A DNA stretch of 9,564 nt, from contig JAUWLO010000068.1 of assembly GCA_030613605.1 (NCBI GenBank), forward strand, positions 1-9,564. The letters are read 5' to 3'. Position numbers and translations under genes: made by a program. The notes below the pieces were generated by a model. The model had not been told where the DNA came from. It made no database searches and worked only from the letters and a program-made list of their open reading frames with translations. The stretch is from Gammaproteobacteria bacterium (GTDB taxonomy: Bacteria; Pseudomonadota; Gammaproteobacteria; SZUA-152). This document shows positions 1 to 6,678 of this stretch, one piece after another. The stretch's first letter is position 1. Each line of letters opens with the position of its first letter.

Positions 1-20
1 TCTGGTTCTGCATACCATGG

Positions 21-938
21 CTAGCTCAACCAGCCATACCATAAGGGAAGGCTAATCATACTCAACGCTGTGGTTACAGATACTGCACCCGCATAGGTGC
101 CAACATCAAGATTGAAACGATCACATAACACAATACCTATAACCATACTGGGCATAGCTGCCTCAAGAACCACTGCAGCCCTTAAATCTCCACCCAGCCC
201 CAAAGCATTTGCAAATACAAGCACCAGTGCCGGGATTATTAAAAGACTTATCAGGACTGTTGGAATCAGACCTGGCAATTGCCGCCATCTGGAGCGTTGC
301 CATTCCAGACTTAATCCAAGTGAAATCAACATCAGCGGTACAACCCCTCGCTCAAGCAACCCGAGAATGTCAGCAATAATTTTGGGCATTGGAATATCCA
401 GCCCATTAAGTATTAAGGCTAATAGCAATGCCCATATAGCGGGAATCTTCATTAAGTCTAAATAGGAATAAGAAGATTGGTCTGCCTTACTTCCCATTTT
501 TACGGCAACCCATATACCAATGGTAAATAAAAGTGGAGTACAGGCGAACAAATCATATTGAATGGCCACACTGCGGCCCCATGAACCATAAGTAGCTTCC
601 AGTACCGGTAAACCCAGGTAAGTGGCATTAGGAAATGTAGCTGCCAGTATTAATGCACCAGCCACTGATGATTTTAATTTACATAGCCGACAGGTCAGTG
701 AACTTAATATTAGTCCTATAAAGATACCAAAGGCCGCTGCTGCTGCAATTAGTAAGGAATTAGTACCAAGCTCGGCCCGCCACAATACAGAAAGTACCAG
801 CGCAGGCAAAAGTAGATAATAAACCAGTGATGTCAGTGCCTTTCGAGTAGGCTCTGGATCAAGTCCACCTGGTTTGAACAGTTTCCAGATAACCCCGCAA
901 AGGATTAAAGCAGCCATCTGTAACAGGACATTTAACAT
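21..938 (-). CDS. AEC (auxin efflux carrier) family permease, substrate unknown
   Basis: This 305-residue inner-membrane protein has the size and layout of the AEC family, which belongs to the bile/arsenite/riboflavin transporter superfamily. About ten hydrophobic segments can be seen, near residues 3-20, 35-53, 62-83, 92-114, 126-147, 164-180, 196-212, 222-246, 252-271 and 279-303, with a polar loop at 148-163 separating two five-helix halves. Helices 4 and 9 carry the proline/asparagine breaks typical of the family's crossover (FPNATYLGLP at 102-111, and EAAMPSMV at 259-266). Known bacterial members move organic anions such as malate or malonate, or are uncharacterised; the sequence does not reveal the substrate. 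It starts with ATG 8 nt after the stop of the exported-protein gene upstream. Its own ribosome binding site is weak (GAG overlapping the upstream stop region), so translational coupling is likely. The stop is TAG at the left edge of the window. Confidence 0.88.
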   Translation of the reverse strand: MLNVLLQMAALILCGVIWKLFKPGGLDPEPTRKALTSLVYYLLLPALVLSVLWRAELGTNSLLIAAAAAFGIFIGLILSSLTCRLCKLKSSVAGALILAATFPNATYLGLPVLEATYGSWGRSVAIQYDLFACTPLLFTIGIWVAVKMGSKADQSSYSYLDLMKIPAIWALLLALILNGLDIPMPKIIADILGLLERGVVPLMLISLGLSLEWQRSRWRQLPGLIPTVLISLLIIPALVLVFANALGLGGDLRAAVVLEAAMPSMVIGIVLCDRFNLDVGTYAGAVSVTTALSMISLPLWYGWLS

Positions 939-946
939 GTATTATT

Positions 947-1693
947 TTACTCGACGTTTTCAGGTGGAACGGCTTTTGGCAAAAAAGTGTTCGGTGTAAA
1001 ACCTATTTCCGTCGTTAATTCACCCTCGAACCAGGCATTGACATGTATTCCACCTTTTTGCTGTCGTACCGTAAAGCCGGGTTGTGCCTGTGGAGTCACC
1101 GATTCAAATCGGATGAATTCACCAGGGAACAGAATATCCAGCGTCACCTGCATGGGATAATAACCATCGAGGAATTTCCGGTGAAAGGGACCATTTTTAA
1201 GGACAAAATCTCCATCGGGCAATGAATACAGGATACCTACTTCTGCCCTGATACACAGCCTGGCACCTGACTGAACATCCTCAAGCTGAATAGCATTGTC
1301 CTCAACCCAGGCCTTTTTAATCCCGGAAAATTTTTCAAGACGCAGATTCTTCATACGCCGATAACGGTACACAATCTGGGTTGCTGGAACCGCATCCAGT
1401 TGACTATGGCACTGGATTAAACCTACCCAACCCGTCGATAAGCTGTGTTCATCAATAATGAGGGTATTGTGAGAATGGTGAACAGGTTTATCTGGTCGCT
1501 GTGAAAGAAACTCAAGCTCACCCTCATTTACAGCCAGCGCCCTTTCTTCAGCATCATCATTAAACCATGCCTCGATTTGCTCCTCAGTCATTGGTTTGTC
1601 AGGAGCGAGGTCGTCAGCTAGCACCGGAAGCCCTGTGCCACTCAATAAAATGGCACAAAGGATGATCTCTATGTTATTTGTTGTATAACGCAA
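947..1693 (-). CDS. Exported protein of unknown function, first gene of a pair with the AEC permease
   Basis: I do not recognise this protein. From the TTG start at 1693 it has 248 residues. It begins with a Sec-type signal peptide: a short polar start, a hydrophobic run IEIILCAILL, and a probable cleavage site after VLA, before DD (about residue 26). The mature part is soluble-looking, with no further membrane segment, an acidic N-terminal stretch, many beta-prone segments and two cysteines (about residues 95 and 147) that could form a disulfide in the periplasm. An open frame also extends to a GTG at 1711, six codons upstream, but no Shine-Dalgarno precedes it. The TTG has GAGGA at 1700-1704 with a 6-nt spacer, so I prefer it. 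The gene ends 8 nt before the AEC permease and is probably cotranscribed with it, which suggests a linked role, but no function should be assigned from that alone. Confidence 0.75.
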   Translation of the reverse strand: MRYTTNNIEIILCAILLSGTGLPVLADDLAPDKPMTEEQIEAWFNDDAEERALAVNEGELEFLSQRPDKPVHHSHNTLIIDEHSLSTGWVGLIQCHSQLDAVPATQIVYRYRRMKNLRLEKFSGIKKAWVEDNAIQLEDVQSGARLCIRAEVGILYSLPDGDFVLKNGPFHRKFLDGYYPMQVTLDILFPGEFIRFESVTPQAQPGFTVRQQKGGIHVNAWFEGELTTEIGFTPNTFLPKAVPPENVE

Positions 1694-1699
1694 CCTAAT

Positions 1700-1704
1700 T
1701 CCTC
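1700..1704 (-). promoter_or_regulatory. Shine-Dalgarno that decides the start of the exported-protein gene
   Basis: On the minus strand GAGGA lies 6 nt before a TTG codon at 1693-1691. The in-frame GTG at 1711-1709 has no such site, and the GAGGA would lie inside its coding sequence. This supports TTG as the translation start. Confidence 0.6.
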
Positions 1705-1719
1705 GATTCACGTATTGGT

Positions 1720-1756
1720 TTGTATATAGCTATACAACTGATTCATACTTAAGTAT
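1720..1756. promoter_or_regulatory. Two palindromes in the divergent intergenic region (possible operators)
   Basis: Two inverted repeats lie between the divergent exported-protein and ATPase genes. The first is TTGTATA at 1720-1726 and its exact complement TATACAA at 1731-1737, with the 4-nt spacer TAGC. The second is the perfect 12-bp palindrome ATACTTAAGTAT at 1745-1756. Their centres are 22 bp apart, about two helical turns, so a protein bound to both would sit on one face of the helix. The region must hold promoters for both directions, but I see only weak -35/-10 matches. The sites could be operators, or chance symmetry in AT-rich DNA. Confidence 0.35.
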
Positions 1757-1814
1757 ATCAATGCAATATAGATATGTTATTCATCCACTTACTGCTAAAT
1801 CACCTTCCATCACC

Positions 1815-1820
1815 TAGACT
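1815..1820 (+). promoter_or_regulatory. Possible -10 element for a leaderless ATPase mRNA
   Basis: TAGACT matches TATAAT at four of six positions and ends 6 nt before the A of the ATPase start codon. A transcript from it would begin at or next to the ATG. No convincing -35 is present. The call rests mainly on the absence of any Shine-Dalgarno sequence. Confidence 0.2.
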
Positions 1821-1826
1821 ATCTGT

Positions 1827-4559
1827 ATGACCGATACTTTGACCGAAAATACACAGACCAGCACTATTATACCTGCTGGCCCGCACACCGTATCCGGTGA
1901 AGAAGCTCTTGAATATTTACACTCAACACACCATGGGCTGACAAACCAGGAAGCAGCAAAACGTCTGGAACAATATGGCCACAACACCCTTCCAAAATCT
2001 GAACCACCCGGGATAGTCAGTGTTTTTCTGCATCAGTTTTCCAGCCCCCTCATTTATGTATTAGCAGCCGCCGCTCTCTTATCAATAATCATCGAGGAAT
2101 GGTCTGACGCAGGCTTTATCATGGCGGTATTGCTGATAAATGCCATTATCGGTACTACTCAGGAGTTTTCTGCTCAACGTGCTGCCACCGCACTGAATAA
2201 ACTGGTCACAACCCGTTGCCGTGTGATACGTGAAGGTGACGCTTATGAAATTGATTCGGAGCAATTAGTTCCAGGCGATATTCTATTACTTGAATCTGGC
2301 GATAGAATCCCGGCCGATATGCGCCTTCTATCTACCAATGATCTGGAAATTGATGAGTCCCTGCTCACTGGCGAGTCTACCGCCGTTTTAAAAAATCCCT
2401 CTGCTCTTTACAAAACAGATACCACCGTAGGTGACCGAAGCAACATGACGTTTGCCGGAACACTGGTTAACAGAGGCAGAGGAAAAGGCCTTGTCGTCGC
2501 CACTGCATTTACGACCGAGCTTGGTCGCCTGGCAGAAGCAGTGTTAGGCAAACAACCACCCAAAGCTCCTCTGTTAGTACGAATGGAGCGATTCACCCAT
2601 CGTGTCGCAATGATTGTTGGTGTAGCTGCCCTGATTATGGCCGCTGTTTCATTCAGTCGCGGCATGCCGCTAGCTGAAATATTTTTACTTGCCGTTGCAC
2701 TTGCCGTTTCTGTTATTCCTGAAGGTTTACCCGTTGCCCTTACCGTTGCATTAGCCGTTGGCATGAATCGAATGGCAAAACGCCATGTCATTATTCGACG
2801 CCTGGTTGCAGTGGAAGCATTGGGTTCCTGTACTTATATTGTTACAGACAAAACCGGCACATTAACAGTCAATCAACTGACAGTTCGCCAAATTGTTTTT
2901 CCATGCTGTGATGATCCATGGAAAGTAAGTGGTGAAGGTACAAATCCCGAGGGGGAAGTGACTACTCCTGATAGTGTGTCCCAGAAAAATAGCGAGAACC
3001 TGATGCAACAATTATGTCAGGCCGCCATATTGCCAAATGATGCTTTTCTTGGACGACGCGATGGCGGCTGGACCAGTCATGGTGATGCAGTTGATATTGC
3101 TTTACTGGTTATGGCTCATAAAGCGGGATTTGTTAAAGCCGAGGTTTTAGATCAACACCCAGAACAAGCCAACATACCTTTTGAATCAGAGCGACTTTTT
3201 ACTGCCAGCCTGAATACTGTTGATAATACTCAGCACATGTATGTAAAAGGTGCGTGGGATAAATTACTCCCTATGTGCACAAATATGGCAAGCCTGGACG
3301 GAGACATCCCCGTTGACCATAAATTACTGGAATCCAGAGGACACAAACTTGCTCAGGATGGATTCAGGGTCCTTGCAGTCGCTGCAGGTGTACATACCCT
3401 CAAACCAGGCGAAGTATTTTCAGAAGAACACTTAACGGGCTTAACCTTTATTGGTTTTGTGGCAATGATAGACCCTCTACGTTCAGAGGCGCGTGAAGCT
3501 ATTACCCTTTCCCTGAATGCCGGCATTAAAGTTGCCATGGTCACTGGAGACCACCCGGCAACTGCATTTTCTATCGCCAAAGAACTGGGGCTGGCAGAAC
3601 ATGAAGATCAAATCGTAACAGGGTCGCAGTTAAAACAGGCCATCAAATCAGGGAATATTGATGAGCTAGTAAGAGATGTTCCTGTCTTTGCCCGAGTAGA
3701 GCCCTATCAAAAACTGGACATTGTTAAATCTCTGCAACGCGATGGGCATTTTGTGGCGGTTAGTGGAGACGGGGCCAATGATGCACCGGCATTACGGGCT
3801 GCACAGGTTGGTGTCGCCATGGGAGAAAGCGGCACTGACGTCGCCAGAGAAACTGCAGATATTATTATTACCGATGACAATCTTCTGTCGCTTGTTGCTG
3901 GTATAGAAGAAGGCCGTACTGCCTACGCCAATGTGCGTAAGGTAATCTTTTTACTTATCTCTACCGGCGCAGCTGAATTAGTATTGTTTACTCTTGCTCT
4001 TTTCACCGGACAGCCACTTCCACTACTGGCGGTGCAATTACTATGGTTAAATCTTGTAACCAATGGCATACAGGATGTCGCGTTGGCTTTTGAGCCCGCC
4101 GAAGGTGATGAACTCAAAAAACCGCCAAGATCACCAGATGAATCGATATTTAATCGTTTAATGATCGAGCGCGTGCTGGTATCAGCGCTTGTTATTGGCT
4201 GTCTCGCATTCCTTCTATTTCAATATTTACTTTCTACGGGAATTAGTATCGAACAGGCCAGGAATGAAACACTTTTACTGATGGTTCTATTTGAAAATAT
4301 CCATGTATTTAACTGCCGATCTGAAACACGCTCAGCATTTCGTCACAATCCACTTCGCAATCCTATACTGTTAATTGGTACTGCAGCAGCACAATTGATA
4401 CATATCGGCGCAATGTACACACCCTGGATACGAGATGTGTTACAAATACAGCCCGTTCCATTCATGCATTGGCTTGAATTGCTTGGGTTAGCGATGATTT
4501 TGCTGATTGTTATGGAGACACATAAGGTAATAAAATCCAGAATACTTAATTCCGCTTAA
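1827..4559 (+). CDS. Type-II P-type cation-transporting ATPase
   Basis: This 910-residue inner-membrane pump uses ATP, through a phospho-aspartate intermediate, to move a cation. All core motifs are intact: an N-terminal cation-ATPase domain (about 20-90), the actuator motif TGES (181-184), M4 with PEGLP (298-302), the phosphorylation motif DKTGTLT with Asp341, KGAWD with Lys474 in the nucleotide domain, TGDHP (573-577) and GDGANDAPAL (647-656). M1-M2 lie near 70-113, M3-M4 near 256-312, and six C-terminal helices run from about 705 to 900. Architecture and PEGLP place it near the Ca2+ (SERCA/PMR1-like) pumps. By my alignment, however, M5 has Gly714 where SERCA has Asn768, and M6 reads NLVTNG with Asn746 in place of Asp800. 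Glu299, Glu717, Asn742 and Glu823 keep the other ligand positions. The transported ion is therefore uncertain. The ATG is fixed by an in-frame stop at 1815-1817 and no Shine-Dalgarno precedes it. The gene converges with the HExxH gene, leaving 8 nt. Confidence 0.95.
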   Translation: MTDTLTENTQTSTIIPAGPHTVSGEEALEYLHSTHHGLTNQEAAKRLEQYGHNTLPKSEPPGIVSVFLHQFSSPLIYVLAAAALLSIIIEEWSDAGFIMAVLLINAIIGTTQEFSAQRAATALNKLVTTRCRVIREGDAYEIDSEQLVPGDILLLESGDRIPADMRLLSTNDLEIDESLLTGESTAVLKNPSALYKTDTTVGDRSNMTFAGTLVNRGRGKGLVVATAFTTELGRLAEAVLGKQPPKAPLLVRMERFTHRVAMIVGVAALIMAAVSFSRGMPLAEIFLLAVALAVSVIPEGLPVALTVALAVGMNRMAKRHVIIRRLVAVEALGSCTYIVTDKTGTLTVNQLTVRQIVFPCCDDPWKVSGEGTNPEGEVTTPDSVSQKNSENLMQQLCQAAILPNDAFLGRRDGGWTSHGDAVDIALLVMAHKAGFVKAEVLDQHPEQANIPFESERLFTASLNTVDNTQHMYVKGAWDKLLPMCTNMASLDGDIPVDHKLLESRGHKLAQDGFRVLAVAAGVHTLKPGEVFSEEHLTGLTFIGFVAMIDPLRSEAREAITLSLNAGIKVAMVTGDHPATAFSIAKELGLAEHEDQIVTGSQLKQAIKSGNIDELVRDVPVFARVEPYQKLDIVKSLQRDGHFVAVSGDGANDAPALRAAQVGVAMGESGTDVARETADIIITDDNLLSLVAGIEEGRTAYANVRKVIFLLISTGAAELVLFTLALFTGQPLPLLAVQLLWLNLVTNGIQDVALAFEPAEGDELKKPPRSPDESIFNRLMIERVLVSALVIGCLAFLLFQYLLSTGISIEQARNETLLLMVLFENIHVFNCRSETRSAFRHNPLRNPILLIGTAAAQLIHIGAMYTPWIRDVLQIQPVPFMHWLELLGLAMILLIVMETHKVIKSRILNSA

Positions 4560-4567
4560 CAGGAATC

Positions 4568-5053
4568 TTATATGTCAGCCCACTGCTGGTAATCTTCTAC
4601 CCAAATATCGGCAAACCAGTTAGCATTGGCTTCCGTGTTTTTTTCTTTTACCTGTCTGGAATGTGCCAGCATATGAAACACTTCATGCGACAAGGTATGC
4701 ACAGCGGCTTGCTCCAAATCATCAAACCTGAATTCTTTCGGCCCTGAGTACCATCCCTGTTGATAATTTCTGGAGGGAATTCTCGCCCAGTGATTGTATG
4801 AAAATGGTGGTGCCAGGTTGATATTTACACTGGCGCGCAAGCGATAACCACTTTTAAAAGTCCGTGCGCGAGGTTTGGTTCTTACCGGGTATGTGCAACA
4901 ACCATGCAACAGGGCTTTTTTATTAAGTGGTAATAATTTAATCGATTCCAGCAAACGAACATCATAGCCTACTAATTTATCGAGAATAAACTTAATGACA
5001 TGTGGCATTTCTACCCTGTCCGTGATCTGCAACTGCGCAGTAAAATCTTTCAT
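4568..5053 (-). CDS. Small HExxH protein, putative zinc metallopeptidase-like, third gene after qmcA-ybbJ
   Basis: I do not recognise the family. The 161-residue protein has no signal peptide or membrane helix and is rich in basic residues. Near its C-terminus is HEVFH (residues 123-127), followed by a helix with TEANANWFA in which Glu141 could be the third metal ligand. This HExxH-then-Glu-Ala layout resembles gluzincin-type and ImmA/IrrE- or SprT-like zincins, so a zinc-binding fold, possibly a peptidase, is likely; activity is inference. Cysteines 52-53 are adjacent. The ATG at 5053 has no clear ribosome binding site. A second in-frame ATG at 5008 (residue 16) follows AGGG with a 5-nt spacer and would give 146 residues, keeping the whole motif; either start is possible. 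It lies 32 nt after ybbJ on the same strand, so it is probably the last gene of that transcription unit. No intrinsic terminator is visible before the convergent ATPase gene. Confidence 0.72.
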   Translation of the reverse strand: MKDFTAQLQITDRVEMPHVIKFILDKLVGYDVRLLESIKLLPLNKKALLHGCCTYPVRTKPRARTFKSGYRLRASVNINLAPPFSYNHWARIPSRNYQQGWYSGPKEFRFDDLEQAAVHTLSHEVFHMLAHSRQVKEKNTEANANWFADIWVEDYQQWADI

Positions 5054-5085
5054 TGTTTACGATTTATTTAACCAGCGCCAACCAT

Positions 5086-5535
5086 TTAGCGACTATCTTC
5101 TTTAACAGTCTCTACCTTTAACACCATTCCATCTATTGATAAAACCTTAACTTTTTTATCAATAGCACAGTCAGGTCCACTTACTTGCCAAAAGGAATCA
5201 TCCACATGGATTTTCCCATATCCATTTTCAATCGGTTCTGTTAAAGGGAAAATGCGTCCAATATATTCTCTGGTACGGGTATTCAGGGTGTCATCCTCTG
5301 ACTGCGTGGGATGTTTCTGTAACCTGTATCTCCAGGCGGCGATGCTAGCAACGGAGATTACTGCAAATATTAATAACTGGCCTTCCCAACCCAGGTCAGG
5401 AATTACCACGAGAATCAAACCAACAACGCCCGCCGATACACCCAACCATAAGAAAAAGGCACCCGGCGCAAATACCTCAAGAACAATTAATACCACCCCT
5501 GCAATAAACCAGTGCCAGTAATTTATGGATTCCAT
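5086..5535 (-). CDS. ybbJ: NfeD-like membrane protein, YbbJ type
   Basis: This 149-residue inner-membrane protein is the short form of NfeD, without the ClpP-like protease domain of long NfeD proteins. It has two or three hydrophobic segments (about 8-46 as a hairpin and 52-69), then a charged linker and a C-terminal beta-rich domain (about 88-145, with GRIFPLTEPIENGYGKI near its start) of the OB-fold type found in NfeD proteins. Its length is near that of E. coli YbbJ (about 150 residues), and it directly follows qmcA with a 25-nt gap, the arrangement seen in many proteobacteria. Members of this pair are thought to act together on membrane protein quality or membrane microdomains. An in-frame TTG at 5538 lies just before the ATG; AGGAG at 5547-5551 is 8 nt from the TTG and 11 nt from the ATG, so a one-codon longer product is possible. 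Confidence 0.88.
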   Translation of the reverse strand: MESINYWHWFIAGVVLIVLEVFAPGAFFLWLGVSAGVVGLILVVIPDLGWEGQLLIFAVISVASIAAWRYRLQKHPTQSEDDTLNTRTREYIGRIFPLTEPIENGYGKIHVDDSFWQVSGPDCAIDKKVKVLSIDGMVLKVETVKEDSR

Positions 5536-5563
5536 CAAAATAATAACTCCTGATTAATATTGA

Positions 5564-6487
5564 CTAACTAGGCTTCTTCACCTGATTAACAAGATCGGCT
5601 ACACCGCCAATAGCGCCAATAATTCCACTGGCCTCTAATGGCATAAAGATCATTTTGCTGCTTTCAGCCGTACCCATTTTTTCCAGTGCATTGATATATT
5701 TCTGAGCCACAAAGTAATTGATGGCATTAATGTCACCGGCAGAAATGGCCTTCGACACCACTTCGGTTGCTTTCGCTTCCGCTTCTGCTAAACGTTCACG
5801 AGCTTCCGCATCACGCTTTGCTGCCTCTAAACGTCCTTCTGCTTCGAGTATGGCAGCCTGTTTTGCGCCGGTAGCGCGCTCAATTTCAGCCTGCTTAATG
5901 CCTTCCGCCTCAAGTACCACGGCACGTTTTTCGCGCTCAGCTTTCATTTGCTGTGCCATGGCCTGCTGGATATCCTGGGGTGGATTAATATCTTTTATCT
6001 CCACTCGTGTAACTTTAACACCCCAGGGATTAGTAGCCTGATCAATAACATTTAACAGACGAGCATTGATTTCATCACGTTTCGACAGCAACTCATCAAG
6101 ATCCATTGAGCCCATCACCGTTCGAAGGTTCGTCGTACCCAGATTGTGAATAGCATATGTGAGATTGTTTACTTCATAAGATGATTTGGCTGCATCTATA
6201 ATTTGAAAATAGAGCACGCCATCCACCGACGCGGTGGCGTTATCTTTTGTAATAATTGATTGGCGCTGGATATCGAGAACCTGCTCCATCACGTTAACCC
6301 TGTGACCAATACGGTCAACAATCGGTACGATTACATGCAGGCCTGGTTGTAATGTTCTGGTGAACTTTCCAAAACGTTCCACTGTGTATCGATGCCCCTG
6401 TGGCACCATTTTTACACCCATAAAAATAACGGTGATAGACAGCCCCACAAGAACCAGCGCGAAAGTACCAAATCCAAATTCAATCAT
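5564..6487 (-). CDS. qmcA: SPFH/band-7 (stomatin-like) membrane protease-associated protein QmcA
   Basis: This 307-residue protein has the standard QmcA plan: an N-terminal membrane anchor (about 5-27), a band-7/PHB domain (about 28-180, with VPQGHRYTVERFGKFTRTL near its start and IKDINPP near its end), then a long Ala/Glu/Lys/Arg-rich coiled coil (about 180-250) that drives oligomerisation, and a short Gly-rich tail. E. coli QmcA (305 residues) forms large membrane-bound cages and is linked genetically to the FtsH and HtpX membrane proteases. The ATG at 6487 is well supported by AGGAG at 6497-6501 with a 9-nt spacer. It is the first gene of the leftward unit qmcA-ybbJ-HExxH gene. The promoter must lie between here and the EF-G terminator at about 6617. 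Confidence 0.93.
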   Translation of the reverse strand: MIEFGFGTFALVLVGLSITVIFMGVKMVPQGHRYTVERFGKFTRTLQPGLHVIVPIVDRIGHRVNVMEQVLDIQRQSIITKDNATASVDGVLYFQIIDAAKSSYEVNNLTYAIHNLGTTNLRTVMGSMDLDELLSKRDEINARLLNVIDQATNPWGVKVTRVEIKDINPPQDIQQAMAQQMKAEREKRAVVLEAEGIKQAEIERATGAKQAAILEAEGRLEAAKRDAEARERLAEAEAKATEVVSKAISAGDINAINYFVAQKYINALEKMGTAESSKMIFMPLEASGIIGAIGGVADLVNQVKKPS

Positions 6488-6523
6488 AATAACTGTCTCC
6501 TGTTAACAGTATGATGTGCTGCT

Positions 6524-6551
6524 ATATTACGCCAGTCCCAAAAATTGTATA
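6524..6551 (-). promoter_or_regulatory. Candidate qmcA promoter
   Basis: On the minus strand, TATACA (6551-6546, 4/6 to TTGACA) and TAATAT (6529-6524, 4/6 to TATAAT) are separated by 16 nt. This would start transcription about 30 nt upstream of the qmcA ATG. The match is modest and is supported mainly by position. Confidence 0.3.
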
Positions 6552-6553
6552 TA

Positions 6554-6574
6554 CATAGTGACCGACCATAGTGA
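6554..6574. repeat. Tandem direct repeat CATAGTGA upstream of qmcA
   Basis: The octamer CATAGTGA occurs at 6554-6561 and again at 6567-6574, a 13-nt period. Seen from qmcA, the pair lies directly upstream of the candidate -35, where an activator or response regulator could bind as a dimer. No known regulator site is recognised. Confidence 0.35.
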
Positions 6575-6616
6575 TCAGTGTTTTGTTCCGACATTCAGCA
6601 AAAACCGTCACTCAAT

Positions 6617-6649
6617 AAAAAAGCCCCAATCATTTCTGACTGAGGCTTT
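6617..6649 (-). terminator. Intrinsic terminator of the EF-G gene
   Basis: About 30 nt after the EF-G stop codon the minus strand folds into a 13-bp stem (arms 6637-6649 and 6620-6632, with two G-U pairs) closed by a GAAA tetraloop, followed by six U from 6622 to 6617. This insulates the EF-G gene from qmcA downstream. The plus strand ends in GTTTT, so weak termination in the other direction is also possible. Confidence 0.88.
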
Positions 6650-6678
6650 GTTTTAGAGGCGCTAGCAAGCGATAAGCG

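Noticed and set aside
97..465. 122-codon plus-strand frame inside the AEC permease gene
   Set aside because: The minus-strand frame has clear permease features; the plus frame has no recognisable motif or ribosome binding site.
4544..4570. ATTCC/GGAAT hairpin between the convergent ATPase and HExxH genes as a terminator
   Set aside because: Only five base pairs, an 8-nt loop and no U tract on either side; too weak to call.
5718..6041. 107-codon Ala/Ser-rich plus-strand frame in qmcA
   Set aside because: It is the complement of the Ala/Glu/Lys coiled-coil codons of QmcA, a common source of false open frames.
6500..6509. Palindrome CTGTTAACAG before qmcA as an operator
   Set aside because: It overlaps the region of the ribosome binding site and is short; a chance palindrome is as likely.
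1681..6551. TTGTATA at 1681, 1720 and 6545 as a shared regulatory motif
   Set aside because: A 7-mer of this composition is expected by chance in AT-rich DNA; only the inverted copy pair at 1720-1737 has supporting symmetry.
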